Shown: positions 1 through 8,290, counted from the stretch's first letter. The stretch is 42,389 nt of DNA from Prochloron sp. SulCav_FS08_3_32_3330 (GCA_020721205.1 DYNF01000027.1:1-42389), one strand, 5' to 3'. Translations and numbers: made by a program. Notes: generated by a model from the sequence alone, not told the origin.

Positions 1-38
1 AAGTCTGCTAAAGCGACTAAGAATTGTATTTTACCTCC

Positions 39-55
39 GAGAATGAAAACGCCCT
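39..55. repeat. End fragment of the four-hairpin dispersed element
   Basis: The bases GAGAATGAAAACGCCCT match the right terminal inverted repeat of the complete copy at 26451-26635. Nothing of the hairpin core is visible to the left, so this is an isolated or decayed end. It directly abuts the 60-bp repeat at 54-113. Confidence 0.55.
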
Positions 56-113
56 ACTGCCAATAGCAGTAGTAACTGGTAACTGGTAACTGGTAACTGG
101 TAACTGAAATGAC
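54..113. repeat. 60-bp repeat with TAACTGG heptamer array (copy 1)
   Basis: A small hairpin (CTACTGCCAATAGCAGTAG) is followed by four and a bit TAACTGG heptamers and AAATGAC. By eye the same 60 bases, with the same number of heptamers, recur at 33301-33360. Heptameric tandem repeats of this kind (STRR) are common in cyanobacterial intergenic DNA. Confidence 0.85.
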
Positions 114-161
114 ACATCTACCTAGTTATTTTATAATAATCACTTTAGGAGAAAATTTAAT

Positions 162-746
162 ATGATTACTGCTGTTAAAACTGAAACTAAAACTAATTAT
201 CTTTCCCCCGAAGAATACTTAATTTTAGAAGAAAAAAACACCTTTAAACATGAATATATTAACGGAGAAATTTACGCTATGGCTGGAGCAAGTGATCGTC
301 ATGTAACTATTGCTGGAAATCTCTATATGTTATTAAGAAATCATCTGAGAGGATCGGGCTGTAGAGTGTATATTTCAGATATGAAATTAAAATTAGAAAC
401 TAAAAATTGTTTCTATTATCCTGATCTTTTAGTAACTTGTGAAAATGAAGATCAAGAAACTGCTAATTATAAAAAATATCCTAAATTAATTGTGGAAGTT
501 TTATCTAATTCTACGGAAGCATTCGATCGAGGAGATAAATTTTCTGATTATCAATCTTTAGAAACTTTAGAAGAATATGTGTTAATTAATAGCAAAAAGC
601 AAAGAGTAGAATGTTTTAGAAGACAAGAAAATCAACTTTGGATATTACAAACTTATACAGATCAAGATCAAAATTTTGAGTTAATTAGTGTTAATTTTAC
701 AGGTAAAATAGCGGATCTTTATGAAGATGTAGATTTTTCGGTTTAA
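162..746 (+). CDS. Uma2 family endonuclease-like protein (copy 1)
   Basis: This 194-aa protein belongs to the Uma2/DUF820 family, a PD-(D/E)XK-fold family greatly expanded in cyanobacteria whose cellular role is mostly unknown. The nuclease-like residues are visible: PD at 87-88, the E-V-L strand with Glu112, and Lys126 in the FDRGDKFSDY stretch. A good ribosome site (AGGAG) precedes the ATG. It stands in tandem with a second copy about 100 bp downstream that is identical in DNA over about 470 bp, so the pair is a recent duplication or is being homogenised by gene conversion. The two differ only in the first 28 or so residues and at the last few. Family assignment is secure; nuclease activity is inferred. 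Confidence 0.9.
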   Translation: MITAVKTETKTNYLSPEEYLILEEKNTFKHEYINGEIYAMAGASDRHVTIAGNLYMLLRNHLRGSGCRVYISDMKLKLETKNCFYYPDLLVTCENEDQETANYKKYPKLIVEVLSNSTEAFDRGDKFSDYQSLETLEEYVLINSKKQRVECFRRQENQLWILQTYTDQDQNFELISVNFTGKIADLYEDVDFSV

Positions 747-851
747 TTATCATTAGAATGACAAAATTTTTCAATAATTTTCAATAATCCGTTATAATAT
801 TATTGTGGGAAAACAGAAGAAATTTTAATTTAAAAATGGAGAAAATTTAAT

Positions 852-1427
852 ATGATTACTGCTATTAAAACCAATTATTTTACGCCTGAAGAATATTTAA
901 TTTTAGAAGAAAAAAACACGCTTAAACATGAATATATTAACGGAGAAATTTACGCTATGGCTGGAGCAAGTGATCGTCATGTAACTATTGCTGGAAATCT
1001 CTATATGTTATTAAGAAATCATCTGAGAGGATCGGGCTGTAGAGTGTATATTTCAGATATGAAATTAAAATTAGAAACTAAAAATTGTTTCTATTATCCT
1101 GATCTTTTAGTAACTTGTGAAAATGAAGATCAAGAAACTGCTAATTATAAAAAATATCCTAAATTAATTGTGGAAGTTTTATCTAATTCTACGGAAGCAT
1201 TCGATCGAGGAGATAAATTTTCTGATTATCAATCTTTAGAAACTTTAGAAGAATATGTGTTAATTAATAGCAAAAAGCAAAGAGTAGAATGTTTTAGAAG
1301 ACAAGAAAATCAACTTTGGATATTACAAACTTATACAGATCAAGATCAAAATTTTGAGTTAATTAGTGTTAATTTTACAGGTAAAATAGCGGATATTTAT
1401 GAAGATGTAGATTTTTTGGATGTTTAA
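852..1427 (+). CDS. Uma2 family endonuclease-like protein (copy 2)
   Basis: This 191-aa Uma2/DUF820 protein is the tandem partner of the gene at 162-746. Positions 922-1394 appear base-for-base identical to 244-716. Its N-terminus is three residues shorter (MITAIKTNYFTPEEY against MITAVKTETKTNYLSPEEY) and its C-terminus ends YEDVDFLDV instead of YEDVDFSV. The leader just before the ATG (GGAGAAAATTTAATATG) is also shared, so both have the same ribosome site. The catalytic PD...EVL...K residues are retained. Two intact identical nuclease cores argue for a very recent event. The biological role is unknown. Confidence 0.9.
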   Translation: MITAIKTNYFTPEEYLILEEKNTLKHEYINGEIYAMAGASDRHVTIAGNLYMLLRNHLRGSGCRVYISDMKLKLETKNCFYYPDLLVTCENEDQETANYKKYPKLIVEVLSNSTEAFDRGDKFSDYQSLETLEEYVLINSKKQRVECFRRQENQLWILQTYTDQDQNFELISVNFTGKIADIYEDVDFLDV

Positions 1428-1449
1428 AAGTAGTTTTTATTCTTTTTTC

Positions 1450-1496
1450 CAACGGGTTAAAACCCGTTGCCTCTTTAACTTTTGGGGATTTTCACA
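1450..1496. repeat. Two-hairpin repeat downstream of the Uma2 pair
   Basis: The perfect palindrome CAACGGGTTAAAACCCGTTG (1450-1469) is followed by a pyrimidine-rich linker and a second hairpin built from GGGGATT and AATCCCC (about 1482-1498). The same two-part order (CAACGGG palindrome, TCTTTTTAAC-like linker, GGGGATT hairpin) recurs at 36312-36405 behind the porin gene. It may act as a transcription terminator for the Uma2 genes, though no clear T-run follows. Confidence 0.6.
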
Positions 1497-1565
1497 ATCC
1501 CCGACTATTGCAATCAATTTATCATTATTATATTATTGATCATCATTATTTAATTATTTAACTTT

Positions 1566-3092
1566 ATGCTAGAAAACTTCAACTTTCAAAAATTACAAAA
1601 TGGCTCGGATATTCGGGGTGTTGCGATGGAAGGAATACCTAATGAAACTGTTAATTTAACTCCCGAAATTATCGCTAAAATTGCTCAAGGTTTTGTACTT
1701 TGGTTAACAGAAAAACTTGAAAAAACTACATCTGATTTAACAATTTCTGTGGGTAGAGATAGCCGTTTATCGGGGGAAATATTAAGTCAATCTGTTACTA
1801 CTGCTATAACAGAAATGGGCTGTGATGTTTATGATTTTAAAATTGCTTCCACTCCCGCTATGTTTATGAGTACAATTACCGAAAATTTTAACTGTGATGG
1901 GGCAATTATGTTAACAGCAAGTCATTTACCTTTTAATCGTAATGGCTTAAAATTTTTTACTAATCAAGGGGGTTTAAATAAACCTGATATTACCGCAATT
2001 TTAAATTTTGCCCAAGCTAATAATTTTACTTATAGTAACATTAAAGGTACAATTTCTGAACATAATTTTATCTCCATTTATGCTCAAGGTTTAGTTAAGA
2101 AAATTCGAGAGGGTGTCAATCATCCTAATCATTATGAGCAACCTTTAAAGGGTTTAAAAATTATTGTGGATGCGGGAAATGGGGCAGGAGGATTTTATGC
2201 AGATCAGGTATTAAAACCCCTTGGTGCTGATACTAATGGCAGTCAATTTTTAGAGCCTGATGGCACATTTCCTAATCATATTCCTAACCCTGAAAATAAA
2301 GAAGCGATGGCTTCAATTTCTTCAGCAGTTATTAAGAATAAAGCTGATTTTGGTATTATTTTCGATACTGATGTGGATCGAGGGGCGGCGGTAGATAGTC
2401 AAGGTAAAGAATTAAATCGTAATCGTTTAATTGCTTTAATTTCTGCTATTGTATTACAAGAACATCCTAATTCAATTATTGTTACTGATTCCATAACTTC
2501 CGATGGTTTAACTAATTTTATTGAAATAGAATTACAAGGTATTCATCACCGTTTTAAAAGGGGTTATAAAAATGTAATTAATGAGGCGATTCGTTTAAAT
2601 AATGAAGGGCAAGAATCATGGTTGGCGATCGAAACTTCTGGGCATGGGGCAATGAAAGAAAATTATTTTCTTGATGATGGGGCTTATTTAATTACTAAAT
2701 TATTAATTGAATTAGCAAAATTAAAACAAGAAAATAAATCTTTAACGGATTTAATTATTAATTTACAAGAGCCTGAAGAAAGTGAGGAATTTCGCTTAAA
2801 TATTCAGATTGAAGAATTTAAAGAATATGGTAATCAAGTAATTGAAAAATTAACTCAATTTGCTTCTTCTAAATTTGATTGGAAAATTATTCCTAATAAT
2901 TATGAAGGGATCCGAGTTTCCTGCACTTCTGAGGATGAAAAAGGTTGGTTTTTATTACGTTTATCTCTCCATGATCCGGTAATTCCTTTAAATATTGAAT
3001 CTAATGTAAAAGGAGGAGTAAAGAAAATTTCTGACCGACTTTTAAGCTTTTTTCAAGATTTTGAAAATCTGGATCTTTCCCCTTTTAATTAA
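1566..3092 (+). CDS. Phosphomannomutase/phosphoglucomutase family protein
   Basis: This 508-aa alpha-D-phosphohexomutase interconverts hexose 1- and 6-phosphates through a phosphoserine. The active-site serine loop TASH lies at 117-120 (Ser119), the metal-binding loop DTDVDR at 267-272 and the sugar-binding ETSGH at 356-360, in the normal order for the four-domain family; length is also normal. Substrate preference (mannose or glucose phosphate) cannot be read from the sequence. A GDP-mannose pyrophosphorylase-like gene at 13893-15065 in the same window would use mannose 1-phosphate, which is compatible with a phosphomannomutase role. No convincing Shine-Dalgarno precedes the ATG. A long hairpin separates it from the J-like gene downstream. 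Confidence 0.88.
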   Translation: MLENFNFQKLQNGSDIRGVAMEGIPNETVNLTPEIIAKIAQGFVLWLTEKLEKTTSDLTISVGRDSRLSGEILSQSVTTAITEMGCDVYDFKIASTPAMFMSTITENFNCDGAIMLTASHLPFNRNGLKFFTNQGGLNKPDITAILNFAQANNFTYSNIKGTISEHNFISIYAQGLVKKIREGVNHPNHYEQPLKGLKIIVDAGNGAGGFYADQVLKPLGADTNGSQFLEPDGTFPNHIPNPENKEAMASISSAVIKNKADFGIIFDTDVDRGAAVDSQGKELNRNRLIALISAIVLQEHPNSIIVTDSITSDGLTNFIEIELQGIHHRFKRGYKNVINEAIRLNNEGQESWLAIETSGHGAMKENYFLDDGAYLITKLLIELAKLKQENKSLTDLIINLQEPEESEEFRLNIQIEEFKEYGNQVIEKLTQFASSKFDWKIIPNNYEGIRVSCTSEDEKGWFLLRLSLHDPVIPLNIESNVKGGVKKISDRLLSFFQDFENLDLSPFN

Positions 3093-3106
3093 TTAATATT
3101 AATCAA

Positions 3107-3161
3107 GGTTTGTTGTTGCGCTTCAGCACCACTTTTTAGCGCTAAAGTGCAACAACAAACC
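3107..3161. repeat. Long imperfect hairpin, GGTTTGTTGTTGC family
   Basis: GGTTTGTTGTTGC at 3107-3119 pairs perfectly with GCAACAACAAACC at 3149-3161. The inner arms (CTTCAGC.../...GCTAAAG) pair imperfectly. Half-copies of the same motif occur at 16145-16225 and 26639-26660, so this is a dispersed repeat. It lies between the phosphohexomutase and J-like genes and could attenuate read-through. Confidence 0.7.
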
Positions 3162-3177
3162 TGAATTTTAAATTATT

Positions 3178-3540
3178 ATGTTTTATCCTAATCCTTATGA
3201 TGTTTTAGAAGTATCAAAAGCGGCTTCTAAAACTGAAATTAATCAGGCTTTTAAACGAGCAATGAAAAAGAAAAAATATCCCATTGCTGTTATTTCTAAG
3301 GCTCATAAATGTTTATTAAATCCTCAACAGCGTTTAATCGCTGATTATTTACAGCCCTATTTACCCACTATTCAACGCTTTAAACGTCAAGATTTATCAG
3401 AATTAGAAAAACCTGAGCATAGTTTAGAAATTTTACCCGAATTTGATCAATTAGATCAATTAATTGCTATGGCTAAAACTATTTCTGAAGATGATAAAAT
3501 TTTAGCTAAAATTCGTTTTAATCACAGTAAAAATAACTAA
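3178..3540 (+). CDS. Degenerate J-domain-like protein
   Basis: The N-terminal 60 residues of this 120-aa protein follow the J-domain pattern: NPYDVLEVSKAASKTEINQAF (helix I and start of helix II), then a basic helix, then KAHKCLLNPQQRLIADYL (helix III and the usual 'DPxxRxxYD' end). The HPD loop that stimulates Hsp70 ATPase is absent: the basic run KKKKYPIAVISK goes straight into helix III. The last 50 residues have no recognisable fold. The gene stops 3 bp before a GrpE-like gene, so the two are almost certainly cotranscribed. A J-like protein without HPD cannot be a standard Hsp40; an adaptor or regulatory role is inference. Confidence 0.7.
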   Translation: MFYPNPYDVLEVSKAASKTEINQAFKRAMKKKKYPIAVISKAHKCLLNPQQRLIADYLQPYLPTIQRFKRQDLSELEKPEHSLEILPEFDQLDQLIAMAKTISEDDKILAKIRFNHSKNN

Positions 3541-3543
3541 TTT

Positions 3544-4023
3544 ATGAAGGATAATTTACCACAATTAATTATTACAGAAAAACAAAGGGATACCCTGATT
3601 AATAATCTAAGTAATTTGATTAATGAAAATAGTACATTAAAACAAAATCTTAATCAAAATATTCTGGAAAAACAAGTTAATGAAGAAAAATATTTGTTAG
3701 AAATCTTAGAAGTTTTTGATGCGATCGAATCTTTATTAACGGTTTTTCAAAATCAAAATCCGGGTATCAATAGAATCGGGAAAAATTTGTCCACTATTCA
3801 GAAAAAAATTCTCAATATTCTCAAAAAAAGGGGAGTTTTTCTGATTGATTTAAAAGAAAATTTCCCCGATCTAAATTTATGTCGAGTCGTTGATCAAGAA
3901 ATAAGAGATGATTTACCAGAAAAAACTATTACTAAAATTATTCGTCAAGGTTTTCAATATCAAGATAAAATTTTACGTCCGACGGAGGTAATTATTTCTC
4001 AAAAATCTCCACTAACTAATTGA
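3544..4023 (+). CDS. GrpE-like nucleotide exchange factor homologue
   Basis: This 159-aa protein has a predicted long N-terminal coiled coil (about 15-60) and a C-terminal block IIRQGFQYQDKILRPTEVII (about 131-150), which matches the GrpE beta-domain consensus (GY...R.LRPA.V.V). It is shorter and more divergent than housekeeping GrpE, so it is probably a second, specialised copy. It sits 3 bp behind the J-like gene, giving a paired co-chaperone operon without an adjacent dnaK. Its last 25 bp overlap the 3' end of the convergent response regulator gene. Homology to GrpE is a motif-level call; exchange-factor activity is inferred. Confidence 0.75.
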   Translation: MKDNLPQLIITEKQRDTLINNLSNLINENSTLKQNLNQNILEKQVNEEKYLLEILEVFDAIESLLTVFQNQNPGINRIGKNLSTIQKKILNILKKRGVFLIDLKENFPDLNLCRVVDQEIRDDLPEKTITKIIRQGFQYQDKILRPTEVIISQKSPLTN

Positions 4024-4658
4024 TTTTCTAAGGAAAAACGTAATAATTCTTTACGATTATTCATCTTTGTTTTTTTGAGAAGACTACTCACATATTTTTC
4101 CACTGTGCGAGGACTTAAAAATAGTTTTTCTCCAATTTCTATATTAGATAAACCTTGAGTTAATAAAATTAAAACTTCTTTTTCTCTATTCGTAAGATTT
4201 AATTTTTCTAATAATAATTTAGATTCGTCTAAAGCATAAATTTGATCTTTTTGGGATTTTAATAATCGCCATTCAGACTGAATTATTTGTAAACGATCTA
4301 ATAAACTGCGAATAATTGCCCCTAATTCTTCCATGGCAAAGGGTTTCGGTAAATATAAATCACAGCCGGAAGTATAACCTTTGATTCTGGCTTCGGTGGA
4401 ATTTCTTTGAGTTAAAAAAATTACTGGCACAATGCGAAATTCTGGTTTTTTGCGCATTTGTTTCACTAATTCATACCCATCCATCATGGGCATTCTAATA
4501 TCAGAAACCAATAAATGAGGACGATATTGATCTAAAAGTGATAAGGCTTCTTTTCCATTAGCGGCGGTAATCACACCATATCCACTCATCTCCAGATAAT
4601 GACTCACTGCGAGTCGAATACCGGGATCATCATCTGCAATTAGAATTAATAAAGCCAT
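3999..4658 (-). CDS. LuxR/NarL-type response regulator
   Basis: This 219-aa transcription regulator has an N-terminal receiver domain with acidic residues D9-D11, phosphoacceptor Asp53, Thr83 and Lys105, all in canonical places. A linker of about 35 residues leads to a C-terminal LuxR helix-turn-helix (LTNREKEVLILLTQGLSNIE... SPRTVEKYVSSLLKKTKMNN, about 155-206). The layout resembles the Ycf29-type regulators of cyanobacteria and red algal plastids, but I cannot name the orthologue firmly. No histidine kinase is adjacent, so it would be an orphan. It ends tail-to-tail with the GrpE-like gene with a 25-bp overlap. Confidence 0.88.
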   Translation of the reverse strand: MALLILIADDDPGIRLAVSHYLEMSGYGVITAANGKEALSLLDQYRPHLLVSDIRMPMMDGYELVKQMRKKPEFRIVPVIFLTQRNSTEARIKGYTSGCDLYLPKPFAMEELGAIIRSLLDRLQIIQSEWRLLKSQKDQIYALDESKLLLEKLNLTNREKEVLILLTQGLSNIEIGEKLFLSPRTVEKYVSSLLKKTKMNNRKELLRFSLENQLVSGDF

Positions 4659-4856
4659 AGAGAAAAAAGCCTAAAAAATGCTTTTGAATACAATTAATAT
4701 AAAAGAAGCCTTATTTTTTAGCTTATCATTAAATTTATCTATCTGATAGCATTTTGGATTTTTGATTTAAAATTTTGGATTTTAACTTAAATTTTACTGG
4801 ATTTGTTTAACTTATCTCCATTGATTGATCTCGTTTTTTTTGGGATTTGATATTAA

Positions 4857-5690
4857 TTAATTAACTGTGACATAATCATTTTGACTAGCTTTTTCGATTA
4901 ATTCGATCACGTCAGCACGAGTTAATTTTTCTTGACCAAGGGAAAGCACTTTTAATGTACCATGAGCTAAAGTTAAAGGTATACGACAAAAATCTAAAGC
5001 TGGTCCTTTTGGTAAAGAATTGGTATATAAATCCGCTAATTCTAGGTTTTGACGGGCATATTCTCTGATCATGGTAGCATTCCAGCCGTCGGGGAAAAAA
5101 TTAACTCCCCTTTGTAAATCTTCTTTATAATTTCGGGCAATATTTACTGCTTGTAAACCCCTACCAAAACCGATCGCCTGTAAACGATTAGTTTGAGTAT
5201 TATCATACCATGCCCAAAGATCCGATAATAATAAACCTACTGCCCCTGCTACACTAAAAGTATAGGTATCTAAATCGCTTTTTGTGTGAATTTCCCAATT
5301 TTTCGTAGCCCAGTAAGCCATGCGATCGGACATAGAAGCAGTGGCATCCCAAATGCGTGGGGCGATGGAAGGAGGGGCAAGTAAAGCCCATTCTATTACT
5401 CTTAAGCTGACTTCATCTAATTCTGATTCGTGATTATCCCAGTCAATTTTGACATTTTCAACGGTGGTTTTTTCTGTAATAGACTGTAAAGTGAGACTGA
5501 TCTTGTGTAAAAGTTTTGCCTTAGTTTTAACGGCGATCGTCGGATGATCTTCGATTTCGTCAATAGCCCTCATACATAGATAAGCAGAGGCTACCGCCTC
5601 CCTAAGTTGATCCGGTAAACGATGGATCGGAATATAAAATGTCCGACTGGTTTGTTTTAATACCTCTAAGGCATCTTTACGCAAATTCAT
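4857..5690 (-). CDS. Squalene/phytoene synthase family protein
   Basis: A head-to-head prenyl synthase family protein of 277 aa when started at the internal MNLRKDALEVLKQTSRTF. The frame is open for 16 more codons upstream (to 5738), but those residues look unlike the family. The first aspartate-rich motif DEIED is at 44-48 of the short form; the second region reads NIARNYKEDLQRGVNFFP. The family condenses two polyprenyl diphosphates on the membrane face. Cyanobacteria usually carry this clade in addition to the true phytoene synthase, so squalene synthesis or another product is possible and I do not assign crtB or sqs. It is divergent from the agmatinase-like gene. Confidence 0.8.
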   Translation of the reverse strand: MNLRKDALEVLKQTSRTFYIPIHRLPDQLREAVASAYLCMRAIDEIEDHPTIAVKTKAKLLHKISLTLQSITEKTTVENVKIDWDNHESELDEVSLRVIEWALLAPPSIAPRIWDATASMSDRMAYWATKNWEIHTKSDLDTYTFSVAGAVGLLLSDLWAWYDNTQTNRLQAIGFGRGLQAVNIARNYKEDLQRGVNFFPDGWNATMIREYARQNLELADLYTNSLPKGPALDFCRIPLTLAHGTLKVLSLGQEKLTRADVIELIEKASQNDYVTVN

Positions 5691-5822
5691 GCTGTGTTTT
5701 TCAATCAAGTAAATAGTTGAGTTACAATCATAAACCACTTCCGTTAATAAGTGAAGTAGTTTATTATTTATTTATCAATGGTAACTGCTTATTTCTTATT
5801 TTAATTTTTTCTGATAACTCAA

Positions 5823-6713
5823 ATGTATACTCAACCACAACCCTTTTTATATCCAGACGTATCTCCAGATTATGATCATGCCCCTGTGGTGATCTTGCCT
5901 ATTCCCTTCGAGGCTACTACTACCTACGGCAAAGGCACTCAACACGGTGCTTTTGCTATTTTAGACGCTTCTCATCAAGTGGAATATTATGATGAGGAAT
6001 TAAAAATAGAAACCGGATTAAAAATTCCTATTTATACCCACCCGGCGATCGCTAATACTCTTGAAAATCCTCAGTTTACGGCTGAAGAAATGATAAATAT
6101 TACCACTGAAACCGTCACTAAATTAATTAAAGATAATAAATTTGTGATTAGTTTAGGAGGAGAACATAGTATTACCACGGGCATAGTAAAAGCTTATCAG
6201 CAACATTTATCTGAGCCTTTTACTGTGGTACAAATAGATGCTCACGGGGATCTCCGTTATGATTATGAAGGCTCTATTTATAACCATGCCTGTGTTATGC
6301 ACCGTATTTTAGATATGAGTATTCCGAGTTTACCGATTGGGATTAGGGCAATTTCTCAAGCAGAAGCAGATTTAATCGAAAAAGAGCAAATTCCGGTAAT
6401 TTGGGGGCATGATCTTACGCCTCATTCCTCTTGGATTCAAACAGCGATCGCTAGTATTAAAACTCAGAAAGTCTTTTTAACGATTGATCTCGATGGATTA
6501 GATCCAGCAATTATGCCCGGAGTTGGTACACCTGTTCCGGGAGGTTTACAATGGTATCCATTGTTAACATTTTTAAAGACACTTTTCAGTAAATACGAAG
6601 TGATCGGTGCTGATGTGATGGAATTAGCGCCAATTAATGGTAATGTAGTGTCCGAGTTTGCCGCCGCTAAATTAGTGTATAAATTAATTGGCTACAAATT
6701 TTTTAATCGTTAA
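5823..6713 (+). CDS. speB: Agmatinase/ureohydrolase family protein
   Basis: This 296-aa binuclear manganese hydrolase has the complete metal-binding set: GGEHS at 112-116, DAHGD at 139-143, the NHACVMHR substrate loop near 154-161, and DLDGLDPA (Asp222, Asp224). Members hydrolyse agmatine, arginine, guanidinobutyrate or guanidine to urea plus an amine. The length and the DAHGD...NHACVM pattern fit the agmatinase (SpeB) branch, which leads to putrescine, but substrate cannot be settled by eye. No strong Shine-Dalgarno is seen. Its stop codon lies inside a 13-bp-armed inverted repeat (6710-6737). Confidence 0.82.
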   Translation: MYTQPQPFLYPDVSPDYDHAPVVILPIPFEATTTYGKGTQHGAFAILDASHQVEYYDEELKIETGLKIPIYTHPAIANTLENPQFTAEEMINITTETVTKLIKDNKFVISLGGEHSITTGIVKAYQQHLSEPFTVVQIDAHGDLRYDYEGSIYNHACVMHRILDMSIPSLPIGIRAISQAEADLIEKEQIPVIWGHDLTPHSSWIQTAIASIKTQKVFLTIDLDGLDPAIMPGVGTPVPGGLQWYPLLTFLKTLFSKYEVIGADVMELAPINGNVVSEFAAAKLVYKLIGYKFFNR

Positions 6714-6737
6714 TCGTTAATAACTATTAACGATTAA
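6710..6737 (+). repeat. Inverted repeat overlapping the speB stop codon
   Basis: TTAATCGTTAATA (6710-6722) is the exact reverse complement of TATTAACGATTAA (6725-6737). The hairpin includes the stop codon of the agmatinase gene and is followed by an AATAACA-type low-complexity array, not a T-run, so terminator function on the plus strand is doubtful. Confidence 0.6.
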
Positions 6738-6775
6738 AAAATAACAAATAACAAATAACGAATAACAAATAAAAT

Positions 6776-7327
6776 ATGATGGAAAAAATAATTTTAGTGG
6801 GCAAATATGCCCCAGATTTTGAAATTCCCGGCACCGATGGAGAAGTTCATCATTTTGCTAGTTATCTGGAAAAATATAAAGCTATTGCTGTAGTATTTAT
6901 GAGTAATAAATGCCCTCACGTTAATGCTTATTTAGAAAGATTAAAACAAATTCAAAACGATTTTTCAAACCAAGATTTTATGATGATTGGGATTAACTCT
7001 AATGATGCAAAACAAGTGCCTGAAGACAATTTTGAATTGATGAAAACCTTTGCTCAGGAAAAAAATCTCAACTTTCCTTACTTAAGAGATACCACAGAAG
7101 ATGTAGCCCGTTCTTTTAAAGCAACTAATACTCCCGAAGTATTTTTAATTAATCAAGATTGGACAATCGTTTATCAAGGACAAATTGATGATAATAGTCA
7201 AAATCCTGACCAAGTAAAAAATGCTTATTTAAGAGATAATATTAAAGCTTTATTAGCAGGAGAAGATATTACGATTAAATCTACCGATGGGATGGGCTGT
7301 GAAATTAAACTACGTCCTAGAAATTAA
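6776..7327 (+). CDS. Thioredoxin-fold (AhpC/TSA-redoxin type) protein
   Basis: This 183-aa protein has the layout of the single-domain redoxins: GKYAPDFEIPGTDG at the start, the active-site region VVFMSNKCPHVNAY (Cys at about 47), and a cis-proline region with NTPEVFLIN near 120. The active site has one cysteine (KCPHV) in place of CxxC, and a second cysteine appears only near the C-terminus (GMGCEIKLRP). It is therefore peroxiredoxin-like rather than a dithiol thioredoxin. The first two codons are both ATG; either could be used. The next gene, ftrV, also belongs to thioredoxin-linked redox metabolism, though the 62-bp gap has no clear operon mark. Confidence 0.82.
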   Translation: MMEKIILVGKYAPDFEIPGTDGEVHHFASYLEKYKAIAVVFMSNKCPHVNAYLERLKQIQNDFSNQDFMMIGINSNDAKQVPEDNFELMKTFAQEKNLNFPYLRDTTEDVARSFKATNTPEVFLINQDWTIVYQGQIDDNSQNPDQVKNAYLRDNIKALLAGEDITIKSTDGMGCEIKLRPRN

Positions 7328-7389
7328 TTGTTGATTGTTTTAATTATGTGTAAAAATAAGAAAGTTGTTTAAATTTTAGATAGAAAATT

Positions 7390-7602
7390 ATGAAAATCGG
7401 CGATCGTGTGGCGGTTTCTCAATCCGTTTTCGTTTATCATCATCCCCAAAACAGACAAAAACCTTTTGATCTTAAAGGTTTTGAGGGAGAAATTGTCAAT
7501 ATTATTGAAAAACCAGTTAGTGCAAATTTACCTGTTTTTGTGCAGTTTGACAAAAAATTTAAAGCACACTTTCAGGAAACTGAGTTAGAAGTGATCGCTT
7601 AA
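7390..7602 (+). CDS. ftrV: Ferredoxin:thioredoxin reductase, variable (alpha) chain
   Basis: This 70-aa protein matches the FTR variable subunit over its whole length: MKIGDRVAVSQSVFVYHHP, then the FDLKGFEGEIV turn and ISANLPV-like PVSANLPVFVQFDKKFKAHF. The SH3-like alpha chain packs against the catalytic FtrC, which carries the 4Fe-4S centre and passes electrons from ferredoxin to thioredoxin in the cytoplasm. The catalytic subunit is not in this window. A rho-independent terminator directly follows. Confidence 0.93.
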   Translation: MKIGDRVAVSQSVFVYHHPQNRQKPFDLKGFEGEIVNIIEKPVSANLPVFVQFDKKFKAHFQETELEVIA

Positions 7603-7608
7603 AGTTAT

Positions 7609-7647
7609 AAAAATTCCCTACTTTTCTAAAGAGTTGGGAATTTTTTT
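7609..7647 (+). terminator. Rho-independent terminator after ftrV
   Basis: AAATTCCC (7611-7618) pairs with GGGAATTT (7636-7643), with a 17-nt loop. The right arm runs into seven Ts. It lies 8 bp behind the ftrV stop. Confidence 0.8.
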
Positions 7648-7682
7648 ATGTGCTAGTTACATCAATAGGATAATATTTAAAA

Positions 7683-7940
7683 TCAATGTAAAATATTGTC
7701 ATATTGATCATGTTTACCAATCCAAAACCAATAATAATCATCTCCTTTTTTGATAGCTAATACTCTATAATCATTAGTTATACGCACTGACCAAAGATTT
7801 TTTCCTACTTTTTTAAAATGTAAAGATGGATGTGTAGAATTTTCTTGCCATAACTGATAAGCTTTTTTAACTTTTTCTTTGATCTGGGGAGATAAATTAG
7901 TATATGTTTTCCAAAAATCAGGAGTTGTAAAGGATTTCAT
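7683..7940 (-). CDS. RelE/ParE-superfamily toxin
   Basis: This 85-aa protein has the compact RelE/ParE build: two N-terminal helices (FWKTYTNLSPQIKEKVKKAY), then HFKKVGKNLWSVRITNDYRVLAIKKGDDYYWFWIGKHDQYD, where the Arg-rich strands and the final 'GKHDQYDNIL' are typical of RelE/HigB-type toxins. Family members either cleave ribosome-bound mRNA or poison gyrase; I cannot tell which. The start overlaps the upstream antitoxin gene by 23 bp, the usual toxin-antitoxin coupling. The pair looks intact. Confidence 0.85.
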   Translation of the reverse strand: MKSFTTPDFWKTYTNLSPQIKEKVKKAYQLWQENSTHPSLHFKKVGKNLWSVRITNDYRVLAIKKGDDYYWFWIGKHDQYDNILH

Positions 7941-8139
7941 TTATACTTTTTACCTTATTAGTCATAATATCAAATTCAGCTTTAGCAATTATTTGATCTA
8001 ACTTGCCTTGTGCTAAATCTGTTTGCATTTGTTGATCCCATAAATCATCTAAATAATTATTAAGCCATTGAGCTAATTGATGAATCTCATGGTTAGGTAA
8101 TTGCTTAATTTTTGTTTCAATTTCTTGTAATTTAGACAT
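7918..8139 (-). CDS. Antitoxin of the RelE/ParE-type pair
   Basis: This small acidic protein (73 aa from MSKLQEIETKIKQLP; an upstream ATG would add 11 residues unlike the family) pairs with the toxin that overlaps its 3' end. The N-terminal half is helical (IETKIKQLPNHEIHQLAQWLNNYLDDLWDQQM); the C-terminal half (AKAEFDIMTNKVKSINEIL) is the kind of extended tail that wraps the toxin. Cyanobacterial antitoxins with this 'LP..E...L..WL..Y' start are common partners of RelE/ParE toxins. No DNA-binding domain can be named. Confidence 0.75.
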   Translation of the reverse strand: MSKLQEIETKIKQLPNHEIHQLAQWLNNYLDDLWDQQMQTDLAQGKLDQIIAKAEFDIMTNKVKSINEILYNS

Positions 8140-8290
8140 CTTTTGATAATATTTAAGTTTAAGGCTGATCAATATTAATTATAACATAACATCAAAAAAT
8201 TAAATCATAAATAAAATTAATATAAGGTAAGCAATATCTAATATTTATTAATTAGAATCAAAGTTTAAACAGCAGAGCATACCCTACAAA

